Shown one piece after another: positions 11,983-26,860 of a stretch of DNA of 64,000 nt (the first letter of the stretch is position 1; each line of letters begins with the position of its first letter). Location: the NCBI GenBank assembly GCA_002794735.1, contig NBAZ01000040.1, positions 1 to 64,000 on the forward strand, given 5' to 3'. This DNA is from Pyrrhoderma lamaoense (lineage: Eukaryota; Basidiomycota; Agaricomycetes; Hymenochaetales; Hymenochaetaceae). The notes beneath the pieces were generated by a model. That model ran no database searches and had not been told where the DNA came from. It was given only the letters and a program-made list of their open reading frames with translations. A program made the position numbers and the translations under genes.

Positions 11983-12904
11983 TATTAGTCAATTCACGAT
12001 CTTTGGCACATAATGTGTACTATGGTGAACCCTTTATTATTATATATGGTAGCTTTTCTATGTCTACGTAGCCACCTTCTAATCTTACAGACAGATAGTC
12101 TCTATATAGACTTGAGGTACTGATTCAGTGTACTAAACCTGCGACACAGGAGAAGACACGGAAAGATTAACGAAACCATGTAAGAGCCTTGTCCAGGACT
12201 CAGGAAAAATATATTAGGTATATGACTACCTACTTCGAGTCAAGAGACCGTGGCGATCTTTACCAGCTGGTAGATGCAAGAGAACAGACCGGGGCCTCAA
12301 GGCCAGCTACAAGAACTTGAAGTATCAGCTTATCCGAAAGGTGAGTTCACCACTAACAAGCTGCTCTAATTTCGCTATCTTCTCAGGCCACCGTGCTGCA
12401 AATATGGTAAACACCCAATTCGGATCTAGGTATGATACAGCAATACTTTCTTTTCAGTTTACCCTCAATTATGCCTCGAGTTAGTGATCCCTGGGTCAGA
12501 AATTACGAAGAGATTCCTATTCAGTATGTTACAAACTATAATCTGACAGTAAAAATGGGGTACAATTTCATTCCAGGTCGTGATATAGGAAGATATACGA
12601 CTAAGGATTACCTGTAACTTCGTACTAGGGGCAGTACACGTATCATGCGACGACATGATAGGTTTTTTTTTCCTTAAGACCCCCTGATAGACTATAGGCT
12701 AACATTATATCCATCATGTCAGGAATGCCTTTGATACGTCTCCAAACTCGGTATCCTCTGAAAATAATGAAGCAAAAAAACTGGATATCCATACTAGCTG
12801 GGCGGAAGGCGCCTTCTGGCCTTCAATCATCCCCATACCGTTTTTCGGTTTTGGCTGAAAATCGAGGGCTTTTTGGATGGATGCAACCAAAGCTCAGACA
12901 GCAA
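11983..12904. other. Intergenic stretch of unknown origin
   Basis: Lies between the MITE and the FunK1 remnant. Short open stretches occur (for example 12432-12617 on the plus strand, 61 codons), but none has a family motif I recognise. A 12-bp perfect palindrome, GAAGGCGCCTTC, is at 12805-12816. It may be debris of an old insertion. Confidence 0.3.
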
Positions 12905-13330
12905 TGCACCAGATAGACTCCAGATCCCCTTTCTGGGTACGCTTTAACAAAAACTGTAATCCTACCGATTAGCGCAAAGTCAATCGACTATAATTTGGAG
13001 CAATAAAGCGGACTCAAAAAGCGTAAAATAGGCAGGTTCTATTCAGTATGATTTAGGCCATAACGTTCCACTTTGAAAAGTCTTACAGTCCGGACATTAC
13101 ATTTTCCATCAGAACCAACTCTCTTCGCGAACTATAATTTTTTGATAAGACCTCGACATATCCTCATAAAAGGATTAATATGTTGATACAAACTACCTGG
13201 ACTAAGATCACTGTGGGTCTATTCGGTTTTTTGAATGAATTAAATAACAAATTCGCCACCAGATAGAACGATATAGAGTTCTTGGACTAGCTTTTAGCCA
13301 AACAAATGCGTAAAGAGATGTTAGCCTGGG
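12905..13330 (-). pseudogene. Degenerate FunK1 fragment (exons 5-6 region)
   Basis: Reads as a decayed copy of the part of FunK1 copy A lying at about 30-480: the stretch CACCAGATAGACTCCAGATC is shared exactly, followed by recognisable but heavily mutated versions of the exon 6 start, the intron, and the catalytic-loop exon. Every frame is interrupted by stops. Many differences from copy A are C-to-T or G-to-A changes. No upstream kinase region or basic tail is attached, so this is an isolated relic. Confidence 0.65.
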
Positions 13331-14320
13331 GATCCTTTATCAATGCATCGGACTAGCTACTGGAGAAGATAGCGGGCTCGTTGGAGCTTAAGATTTTGCA
13401 AGCAGACTAACACTGGAGGAGGGAACCATGATATTCTAACCGAGACTCCTCTCATTTCTACAACAATGCATTGTTGTATCCCATACCATACACTGGCTGA
13501 ATAGGGAACAGTTCAATCGCTACAAGCCAGAATTTATTCCTAAACTCAAATATAACAGAAGTTATGACCGTAATTTTGAACTGGAAGTGCTGAATAAGAT
13601 ACGAACTTTCTTGGCTACTTGTGCGCACGCTCAGAGTCCATTTGGTATATAATCATAAAGTTTCTTAAATATATTCTTTCTTAAATTATAGCTCACTTCC
13701 TCGTCTTCGCCCGATCCTTCTTCGCTCAAGTCTGTACACAGTTTATCGCTTTTAAGAAAATATACATTGCTTCCTTCTGGAATATCCGTTTGATTTCATC
13801 GTTCAAGTAGTGTATTTGGAAGTTGCCACCAATGTTTGCCGGTGGGTTTCTAATATTCATTCTTCGTTACTATCTCAGACAACATCTGAGACGATATCCT
13901 CATCTAGAACCTTGCTACTGGTAATACAGGAACGAAAGACTCGGTAGCTACCAAGGATTGTTGCCAAACAGAATTAAAAATTGTGTTTCAACGATCTTAC
14001 TGACGTAAAAGATGAAATTTGAACAGTATTCAAAATATTTTGATAATCTACAGCTCCACCACTCTTGATCTATCCGTTAAATTGTGAGATGACTACCAAC
14101 GAGCTGAATAGGGGAATAGAGAATATTGTATGATATATACACTAGATGCAATCTGCTGTATGTACATGTACAATGCGGAGAGGACCCGATAAGGCAGTAA
14201 AGCTGAGAGCGATTGGGATATGCAAGACAGAAAGCAAGGATAACAGTTGTGAAGAAAACAAAACACATAGGATAACAAACCTGCGAAAACATAGCTAGAA
14301 TATATAAATTATAAAACATG
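13331..14320. other. Intergenic, no gene seen; 3' flank of copy D at right
   Basis: AT-rich. No coherent reading frame is visible from 13331 to 14090. From about 14155 the sequence resembles the 3' flanks of the other FunK1 copies, including TACAATGCGGAGAGGACC followed by a purine-rich run. Confidence 0.5.
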
Positions 14321-17300
14321 TCATCGTTTTCGCCTTTGTGGCTTTTTAGCCGCTGCAGCGGCCTTACTTCTCGATCGGGTCACACGAGCTTCGGGAGTTC
14401 GTTTTGAAGAACTTGGCTCTGGATCTTTATTCTCTGCTCCCTCTGTGGCTTTCTTCGTCATGGATCTCGTAACCCTTCGATTATCAGGATGTATTGGCTC
14501 TTTACCTAATAAAATAGCCTTCTTTGTCCTCCTTGTGGTGGGCTTTGGAGAGGGAGAGGAAGTACCTATTTTCGTTTTCTTCCGTTTAATTCCAGATCCT
14601 GATCGAGTTTTCCTTGGAATTGCCACTGTCTTTCTTGGTTCCTTGTCTTTCGCCAGTTCGGGAATCGTGACAGATATTTTACTATCGTGATCATCTTGTT
14701 TGTCTCCAGCATGTGGCCCCATTGCGATTGCATTTGTCCCTTCACCTGCTTCTTTGTCTTGCACTATGGATTCAGCTACTTCATTTATAACACCTAAGGC
14801 TGAAGCATAACCGTTCGTATACAAGCTATCTAGTAGGGATGGAGATAAAGTACTTGATGAGTTCACTTTCCCACTCTCGCCTGATCCTTCCAACCTGTTT
14901 GAAGAAAATCAGACACTCACACATTTTAGAAATGATGGAAAGACGTACCTCGCTCTCTTTGCGGGTTGGTCATCTGTCCCTGTTGAGTGAGCAGTACATT
15001 TGGAAGTTGATGTGGGCTTAGTATCAAACAAAGGCTTGATTTTGATGGGAGCGATCAGAGTTTTATCTCTCATCACGGGTTTTAGAGCCTCTATTATTTC
15101 GTCGTGTAGTGATCCTTCATCTGTCAAAATAACTGGGTTACTTCCTTTGCGTCCTTCTGCTATATATTGTTTTAACAGCGAGTTTCTTATAGACATCACA
15201 GCCGTTTTCAGCGTCTGAAGTGAGTTTGGGACATCTGCAATATTCCAAAATTCAGCGTCATCCTCAAAAAAGGCTTGCCGAAAGCTATTATCCATGGTTC
15301 CGCGAAATATTTGGCTAAGATACAATGCTTGTTTCCTAGTCATTTCTATGTGATCCTTTGATTCTGAGTTTGAATCGAAAGCGTTCTGGAAATTGAATAA
15401 GGTCCAGACGGCTATCCACCAGATAGACTCTAGATCATGTATATAATTTGCCCAAATTCCTCTGCGACACATGAGAGCTCTTTTCTTGACATTGTCTTCA
15501 AAATTTGCATCAAACTTAATTCTCGTCTTTTGTCTTTGCTTGAAGCGGGTAGACCGTTTTGTAACTTCAATAGCCATAAAATCAGGCGTACCCTGATCGT
15601 CAAGTATTAATATAAGATATAATGATCCATACGAGTTCTTACGGTTCGGATATCGCAAGTCCCTCCAGTGCCAACTTGCTTTGCAAATTCTAGGTCTCCA
15701 ATAAGGCCTCGGCCGCGCATAGTAGCACGATCAATATAGAGGTAGAGGTTCCCCGGGCTAAGATCTCTATGGACCCATCTTGCCTTGTGGATACAACGAA
15801 GTGCTAGATTTCCATTAAGTAGATAAGACACATAGAAATGACTGAGAACCTAACCTGTAACAGCACAATACAGAACGTAACCCATTTCATTCAAGCCACG
15901 CAATTTATGATAAGGGATAGCAACTTCTTTGAATACTATCCGATAATGCCATCGATGAGTCTGATTTATGGTCCGATTCCCTTCCAGTCTAAGAGTACTT
16001 CCCCGATGCTGGCCATTTGTCACATATGTAAAACCTTCAGAAGTCTTTACTGAGTAATTCTGGGCCAGAAATTCCTCATTTGGCAAGGGGATTCTGTATG
16101 TTGCCTTCGGCCCAAGCCACGGAGGATAACCATTCTCGTATGGTCATCCTGGTCCTTCACCTTGACTCTCCCAGACATAATAGGAGTCAAAGTCAGGCCT
16201 TCAACAAGCTCTCGTTCTATATCATCAGCCAAGCTAGCAAGAATTTTCTGACGTATCACGTCTTCCGTTTCATTATTCTCACTGGGCCAGAAGTCCTTGA
16301 TAATCACCGGCTCCTTCTCTTCTATGTCCTCATCTCTGAAAGCTCTGTAGATCCTCGTACCTGCAGTGTTAATCATATTTGCTTTTATATCCGAGATGAC
16401 ATTTGAAGAGGTTGTCCTGAAGTGGTTTCCGGAAATATCGAACGTGAACTCCCGTTCACTCCCATTATACCGTGCAGCTAGAGTTGGATCCCACCCTAGA
16501 TCTATCTTGTCCGCAAACACAACAGAAAGAACTACTTTAATCATTGTAAGTGGATCCTATAACGTGCTTCGTTAGTGGATGGGGATGAGTTAGATATTGA
16601 TACGTACATTATTATAATTAAAAGACTCGCTGGCCATGATAGTACTGCGATTGAATACCCATAATCTCATACGAGTGTCCTCGATGGTTGCACCGAGAGT
16701 AAATCGTCTGCAATGATCAACGAACATGCAGTGTCGAAGGCTACGAAGTACCCGCTCAGTATTCTGAAAAGGGCAGAAGTGTCGATACAGAGGATTAGCT
16801 GAAAGAAAGAAAGATACTACATCATATTTACTATTCCTTACATTCTTATTCATATGAAAACTTATGGCATTATTATACCAAATTCTTGCATCAAGGGATT
16901 CCGGGTATGTGTCATCGTAGTTGTGCAGACATAGTTGAGCGTCTGGTATGATATCGCTATCTATGTTAGTATTCGATTGAATGGTATCATTTCCACCAGC
17001 ATAGAGAAAAGTGGTTGGGGATGTATCAACAGAACTTGTTTCCTGGGCTGCCTTCGTAACCGCATCGAAAATACCTATAAAAGGCTTAGTAGATACGGCA
17101 TGTTCATGTGATCTTGCATCCTTGGAGCACTCTGAGAGGCCCTCCCAGTAGTATTTATCCGTAGTAGTGCTCTTTTTGAGTGTCTTGTTTTTGATGCAGA
17201 AGTCAAACATTCGGTCGATGTCGAATTCGGGTCGGATGGAGGAAGAACGTGGTCGAAGAAGAAATCTATCGTTCTCCGATCCACTCCTGTCTCTTCCTTC

Positions 17301-17655
17301 GGCGATAACATAGATGATTCCTGTTGTGTTGTTGTATATACACGCTTGGAGTCAGTGTTGAATGATTCATATTTTGGTTTTACTGTTTTTTCACAAAGCT
17401 GAGACGTAGACGAGATTCTTGTAGGTGCAGGTACCAAGTTTGAATCACACTCTTCAAGATCCGCCGCCTTCCTCTTACCCTTTGTAACCACAGTTTTCCT
17501 GTAAAAGAGACTATTAATTTAATATTAGTATCTACGTTATGGCGAGAAAATGATACGATTTACCGTTTAAAATTCGACGGAGGATTTATTGGTGCTGTCT
17601 CTTGAGCATTGTAGCTCACGGGTTCATTTTGAGGATTGGCATCGTCAGTTGTCAT
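14321..17655 (-). CDS. FunK1-type protein kinase, copy D (mosaic; two frameshifts)
   Basis: Same seven-exon plan, start in the CCACCATGAC context at 17655. The 5' part from 16201 to the promoter is nearly identical to copy B; the 3' part is clearly different from B and closer to copy A (for example LTPIMSGRVKV). Motifs: CRRFTLGATIEDTRMRLW, LGWDPTLAARYNGSERE, HRWHYRIVFKEVAIPYHK, WVHRDLSPGNLYLY, GLIGDLEFAKQVG, GTPDFMAIEV, NYIHDLESIWWIA, and a tail with RRVTRSMTKK, ARVTRSRSK and a final KKPQRRKR. Two one-base losses break the frame: near 17238 (copy B has GGG, D has GG) and near 16110 (CC where CCC would keep frame). Either a young pseudogene or an intact gene with homopolymer undercalls. Confidence 0.65.
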
Positions 17656-18577
17656 GGTGGAAAATAGTCAGACAAAGGTTTCCGTAGGCTAGTGGTATGA
17701 AGAGCACACGCTTGTTTTGTTGTTTAATCTTAAATCTAATCAGGTGTCCGGGTCTGATCTAGTCGCGATACACGTGATGGAGATTAGTCGCGACGTGCTT
17801 GTAACTTGTAACTGCGTTCACTGTATCAGTGCATGATTACGACACCTAAGTAACGAGCTGTTACACAATACTATATATAGAATTATATCGTATAAATGTT
17901 GTATAAAAGTAAGCGTAGGTGACAAGTGCACATATGAATTCGTGAAACGACCCGTGAGATGAAATGGATGAAGCTCAAGAGTATCACTGATAAGAAGAGT
18001 GAAGATATGCATGAGATGGAGGAGCTGTAATATAGAGAGCTTGAGAGAAGGATATAAATAATATATCAGATATATGGGCATACGAAAGGACGCAAAGCAC
18101 TGGTACACAAACGAACGTATCCTCAAATTCAAACGAGAAAGATATGTTGGGCGTCTATTCCGATTCCCACCCGTAGTCATGCTCACAACTCTTTTCGTTC
18201 TCTTCAGTCATAGGCCAGGTCTAAAGGACAAATAACCGTACTTTTCAAGCAGAGATATATACGTATATTGAAAGACAATGCAGGGGGGATACAAATATAT
18301 TAGTAACGTCTATTGTTAGAATAGTACACCTCATAATTCTCCGAGTAGTTTGGTAGTATCATAACACAGATGGTTGATGGTATAAACAAGATATTGCGAT
18401 GCATAAATCTAGAAATGATCCAAGTGATACGATGTAAAGAGAAATAGATAAAGTAGCAAGATAAATGTGGTTGAGATATGCAATGCTGAAAACAAAGGGA
18501 ACGATAGCGAGGAAAACATGATGGACAAAACTTGGTTAGCATCTAGACATACAATTCGTAAACGTAATCCGTCGTTA
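17656..18577. other. Intergenic between FunK1 copies D and E, with a fragment repeated near the right edge
   Basis: The first 190 bases belong to the tract shared with copy B (TAGTCGCGA at 17760-17768 and 17785-17793). On the minus strand the stretch 18080-18140 matches 63525-63600 at roughly three bases in four and could encode a peptide like VRLCTSALRPFV, but it is interrupted by stops. The 3' flank of copy E begins near 18400. Confidence 0.5.
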
Positions 18578-21500
18578 TCACTTTTGTGCTTTCTTAGTTG
18601 ACGATCTGGTTTTCTTAGGTGGGGATATAGGTTTCTTAGGCTTGGATCCAGGTTTCTTAGTTGTAGATCCAGTTTTCTTACTTGTAACGGCTTTCTTAGT
18701 TGTGGGTTTAGTTTTGGAACGAGTTGCGCGGGCTTCTGGGGCAGCCTTCTTGGAAGAACGTGTTTCCGTATCCTTGCTTACTGCCGCTTCTTCTGTATTT
18801 TTGGTCATCGATCTCGTTACTCTCCGATTTTCAGTCTGTGCTGGATCCTTGTCTACCACGGTTGACTTCCCTGCCCTGGTTCTGGTAACCGGTTTTGATG
18901 TAGCAGCACTAGCACTCGGTTTAGCCCGCTTATTTGCCGATCGAGTTTTCCTTGGAGGTGTCTCTGGTTTCTCGTCTTGTACGGTGATTCTCGATGTGAC
19001 GTTAGCGCTATCTGAGCCTAGAGCACCCCCCTTACTTTTCGAACTCTTCGGTGCGCGTCGTGAAGTACCAGATGTTTTCTCTTCGCGAGGCTCTTCCGTC
19101 CTAATTGTGGAATATGAGACACAAGCAATTTATCGATCTCAAATACACATACCTCTGTCTCTTTGGCAGGGGCTCCTCCGATTCCGTGGTGAAAGTGATT
19201 CGTTTCATGGCTGTTATAGGTTGGTCTAAACTCTCGAAATTGACATCAATAGGGGCGACCTCGATGTCATCATGCGCGACACGTTTCAAGGCTTCCATCA
19301 TCTCGTCGTGCACGGATCCCCCGTTGGTCATTCTGATAGGGTTGTATCCTTTGAGAGCCTCATCTGTATAACAGTCTAATAGCATCTCTCTGATACCCAT
19401 CATTGCAGAACCCAGCTCCCGAAGGTCATCAGGAATACGGTCTAATACATCCCCAAATACATCATCCTCTGTAAAGAAAGTTGTTCGTTTTTCATTTTCC
19501 ATGGTTCCAGGAAATAACAAGGCATGATAGCAAGCCTGAATTTTAACCATCTTTTTGTAGCTTTTAGATTCCGAGTTGACTTCGGAAGCTTTTTGAAAAG
19601 CAAATAACGTCCATGCTGCTATCCACCAGATAGATTCTAGGTCATGGATATAATTGGCCCAAACACCCTTTTTATTATACACTCTTCTGCCTTCCTCTCT
19701 GGTCCAAATTCTCCGGTTTCGTGTTTTTGGTTTGAAACGGTAAGCCTGAGCGGCGACCTCAATAGCTATGAAATCAGGAGTACCCTATTGAATAGATGTA
19801 AGCGACGATAATCTGTTGATCAGAGAAAGTAGTTCTTACTGTTCGAACATCACAAATTCCTCCAGTCCCCACTCGCTTGGCAAACTCTAGATCACCAATG
19901 AGTCCCCGTTTTTCCCCAGTAATGGGATCAGTGTACAAATACAGATTCCCTGGACTTAGGTCTCGATGGACCCACCCTGCTTCATGAATGTGTTTAAGTG
20001 CTGTATTACCAGTTAGTTGATACGGGCCGAGGGCAATCAAAGCTAGAACTTACCACCAACCGCACATAATAGAACGAAACCCATATCTTTCACATTACGG
20101 AGTCTATGATAGGGGATGGCAACCTCCCTATATGCGATTCGGTAATGCCAGCGATGAACGCATGTCATGTTTCGATTTACCACCATTGCTGCAGCTTTCT
20201 GTCGAACCGAACCATCCGTTTCTTTTTTATAACCCTCAGAAGTCCCCATGATACTGATCTTAACCCCGTATTCTTCTCCCGGTAAGGGGATTTTGAATGT
20301 TGATTTGGGACCTATGCCCCGGAGAATAGTTATTCTCGTATGATCTTCACGATCTCTGACCTTAACTTTCCCAGATGTAACAGGAGTCAATGTTAGCGCT
20401 TCAACAACCTCTCTCTCTGCGTCACCCTTTAAATCGGCAAGGATTTTTTGCAGGGTTACATCTTCTGTTTCATATTTTTCACCAGGCCAATAATCTTTAA
20501 TGATTATCGGTTCTTTCTCTTCGGTATCATCAGCTCTGAAAGCTTTGAATATTCTTGTTCCCGCGGTAAAGATCCCATCTGCTTTGATGTCTGAAATTAT
20601 ATTCGACGTCGTCGTCTTATAAGTTTCCCCGTTAATGTCAATTGTATACTCGCGTTCGGTACCATTATAACGCGCGGTAAACGTTGGATCCCAACCGAGG
20701 TCGACTTTGTCAGCAAATACGAACGAGAGAGCCACCTTAATCAGTGTCAGTGGGTCCTATTAGATGGCTTATCAGTAGGTTAAGAGAAATAAGGGGAGAA
20801 ACATACGTCATTGATATCAAAGGGATCACTAGCTATGATCATGCTACGACAAAATATCCACATTGTCATCCGGGTGTCTTCGACGGTTACGCCGAAGTTG
20901 AATCTTCGGCATGGATCTAAGGACATGCCGTGCTGCAAACTATGGAGAACTTGTTGAATATTCTGTTATGAAACGTCAGTAAAAGTACAGCTCTATAGCA
21001 AGTAAAGACAGTACATCATGAGTTCCGCTTTTTGCTTTCTTAAACTGAAAATTAACGGCAGCATTATACCAGTGCCTTCCTTCCAAAGACTCTGGGTATG
21101 TGCCGTCAAGATCGTATAAGTATAAATGAGCATCTGGTTTGATTTCACTATTTCTCTCCGACCAAGTAGCATTGTTTCCATCGGCATATAAGTAGGTTGT
21201 CGGGAATATATGGGAACCACCTGTCTCCCGAGCTGCTTTCGTGATTGTGTTGAAGATATTTACGAATGGTTTATTGAAAACATCGGTTTCGTGTCCTCTA
21301 GAGTCCTTGGGTTTCTGCGCGAAGCCCTCCCAGTAGAATCCACCTGAAGTCTCGCTCCTCTTCAGTATTCCATTTTCAAGACAATAATCAAAGATTTTAT
21401 CGACATCAAATTCCGGCCGGATGGGAGGTAGAACGTAGTCAAAGAAATAATTCATTGACCCACACCTAACTACACTCCCGAGGTATTCAATAATCGCCTG

Positions 21501-21902
21501 ACGTTGAGGTTTCGTGTAGAGACACCGAAACTCACCCCATTCACCGAATCTTCCCTTTATTGGTGTGTCCGTGTGTGGTAGTTCCCATTCCCGCTCTGGT
21601 GTCTTCTCACGAAGGCAAGGCTTAAATGAGGCTTCCGCAGGTACAGGGGGAGGGGGCATACTAGGATCATATTCCTCGATAGCCTCTGCCTTCCTTTTCC
21701 CCTTTGGGTCTCCTCGGTTACCTGAGGCGGGTGAAGTTTTTGTAGGTTTCACAGAAGTTCTAAAGTCATATATTAGTATCACCAATACGGCAAAGAGTGG
21801 ATTAATCTACTTCATATATGATGAAATGAGGCCTTTCAAGTCAAAAGCTGAGGCTTTGGAGCTGGAAGCCATATTATGAGTGTTTAGACCGTTGTTGGTC
21901 AT
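18578..21902 (-). CDS. FunK1-type protein kinase, copy E (intact, histone H1-like tail)
   Basis: Seven exons in phase: 21902-21811, 21759-21015, 20962-20807, 20756-20054, 20000-19840, 19784-19153 and 19100-18578, giving 1003 aa. The first intron has a clear TACTAAT-like branch site. Order: N-terminal region with MPPPPVP, GRFGEWGEFRCLY and VLPPIRPEFDVDKIFDYC; FunK1 lobe with FNFGVTVEDTRMTMW and LGWDPTFTARYNGTERE; HRWHYRIAYREVAIPYHR; catalytic loop WVHRDLSPGNLYLY near residue 577; GLIGDLEFAKRV near 600; GTPDFIAIEV at about 620; NYIHDLESIWWIA; then a tail from about residue 830 with RRVTRSMTK, ARATRSKTK and a run of KKTGSTTKK/KKPGSKPKK/SPPKK units like histone H1 tails, suggesting nuclear or nucleic-acid contact (inference). 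The kinase substrate is unknown. It is the outermost copy of the array and shows no lesion. Confidence 0.85.
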
Positions 21903-24058
21903 GTTGGTAGGAAGCCAACTTTGTGTCATAGTAAGGCGCGTCTTATCACTGTCACAAACACCACGGTGTGTCACGAGCATGTCACGTAACATATTTTATC
22001 GAGTAATTGATTTCTTTGGTTACATGTATCGGAGTGCGCTAAAGAACGATGAAATCGTTGAGAGTAAATGATAATTTATTTCTTTTTAGCTGCGGTTAAC
22101 ATCAACGAAGCTTATTGAACTAAGAACCTGGGATTCTAATTCTGGGGTGGTACCTATTTTGCCTCTGTTACTCTATAGCTGGTGTCTATCAGAAGAACTC
22201 ATAGTGAAAAAAAGACTAGAAAAAGCAATGAAATTGGTGTCGTTGACATTTCCATCGTTAACTACATTCGGACTCGCGGGGCGGTGTTGTAGCAAGCGCA
22301 AAGCGATGGCTTTTTGTCTGAGATAATATATATCAAACGCTCTGTATCATCCGAATCCTGATGCACTAATTGATGACTATATCTGGTTACTAGTAAGTTA
22401 GATACAGCACGGGATCTGATATTTTTCAATACTAGTATACATTAAAACGTTCCTCAGGGTAAATCACTCTAATAGTCAGAGATCGGACATAGTTGCTACT
22501 GGCAGCATGCGTGAATCAGTGCCATATTGTATTGGACTTATACTAACAACATCTAGTCACATTGAACATTCACATTTTCGAACTCCGTGTATCACTGTAT
22601 GTATGACCTTCTCTCACACGTCTCATCACCCGGCTCTCGCTCTTGTCACTCATGTGCTACTAATAAATTAAATAATATCATTATAGCGATCTTGTTGCTG
22701 ATGAGGTTCAAAAATAGAAGGCTAACATATATCTTTTTTTGGGGATTATCATTTTTATGGGGGTCTATATTTACAAAATCCAAGAGAATGTCCAACATAG
22801 AGTTTAAGGTAGGGTTAGAAGTTTACCTTATTTTTCCTTGGGGACTTACACACTCATCCCATCTCGTGGTTCTATAGTATACCGTTTTTTTTTTTCATTC
22901 ACTTCGATTCCTCCAAAATCCAAAAGTTGATATGATTAAAAAAGCTTTTTCTTTATTCTTCTTCTTCCTCTTAAATACTTAGGGTAGGTAACCGAAAGGT
23001 ACAAACGTTCATTACACATGATGTTAAACGGAAAAGAAAATAAAAGAAAAAAAGAAAAAAAAGGAGATGTTATATCAGAAGGAGTGATAGAGGAACCAAA
23101 TATGAACAGGTTGTTAATAATTATATTCATGAGCTTGTTACAATGGATGGCTAATCGATCCCAGTCGACATATACATGTATAACGAAAGAAAAAAAAGAA
23201 AAAAATAAAGAGGTAAAAAGGGTAGAGGGTAGAGAGGGTAAGGGGGGGGGGGAAACAAAACAAATATTAATAATATAGTACCGAGTCGAGAGAGAAGAAC
23301 TGTCCCTCGAAAAAAGATTAAAGGAGAAGAAAAAAAGGGGGGTACCGAATCGTAAGATGAGGAAAAATCATGTATGGAAAAGGGTAAAAGTTTTGTTTTT
23401 TTCGAGAACAAGTCGTTAGTCGCAAGTTACGAGTCGCGGGATACATGAATCATGGAACGAACAGAAAAATTTTCATTTGCGGGCGAAAGGTTTGGAAGAG
23501 TAAAAGTTAGATGAAAAAAGGTAAGAAAAAGAATTGCAATCGTGGGAAATACGAACGTATTACTATTATAATATTATGAACCAGACCGTACGTACAAGTG
23601 GTTTATACACGCACACCAATTCAAGCAATCCGGAACAGTCGATGGACAGTCAACAAACTAGGACAAGAGGGGTCAGAGTGGGTGGGGGAAAGCGGGGTAG
23701 TTAATGGTCATAGATATAATTTGAGGTGCGTCGAGTATAACAGTCGAGAAAAAAAAACGTATTTTGAAACCTCAGACGGGAGGGAAAAAACAATAATAGA
23801 TTGGGGCTTCGATATGGAGTGAAACGAAAGAGAGAGAGAAAAAGAAAAAAAGAGACAAAGTAAGTGCATACGTATAACATGATGAGATACATAAGATGTT
23901 ATAAAAAATTTGTCATGAACAGGTGAAACAAGGTCCTTCAGTTTGATAATTCCCGACGTGAGAAGGCTTAAAAAATGACTTCATCACCTAACCCCGCTTT
24001 GCAAAAAGTAAATGACACATGATACAATAACATTCAAACTTCCTTCTCCACTGGTGCA
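21903..24058. other. Intergenic, no gene seen
   Basis: Promoter side of FunK1 copy E at left (GCGCGTC and GTCACGTAAC motifs within 100 bp of its start) and presumably the 3' UTR of the Cre1-like gene at right. It includes poly-purine stretches at 23030-23340 with a G run near 23239-23248. Only short unsupported ORFs. Confidence 0.5.

Positions 24059-26860
<2,802 letters not shown>

Noticed and set aside
12432..12617. 61-codon plus-strand ORF near the MITE
   Set aside because: No family resemblance and an equally long ORF on the other strand; chance is likely.
600..22000. DLE in place of DFG in all FunK1 copies as evidence of dead kinases
   Set aside because: The first Asp is kept and FunK1 families commonly vary the next two residues; it is not evidence of inactivity by itself.
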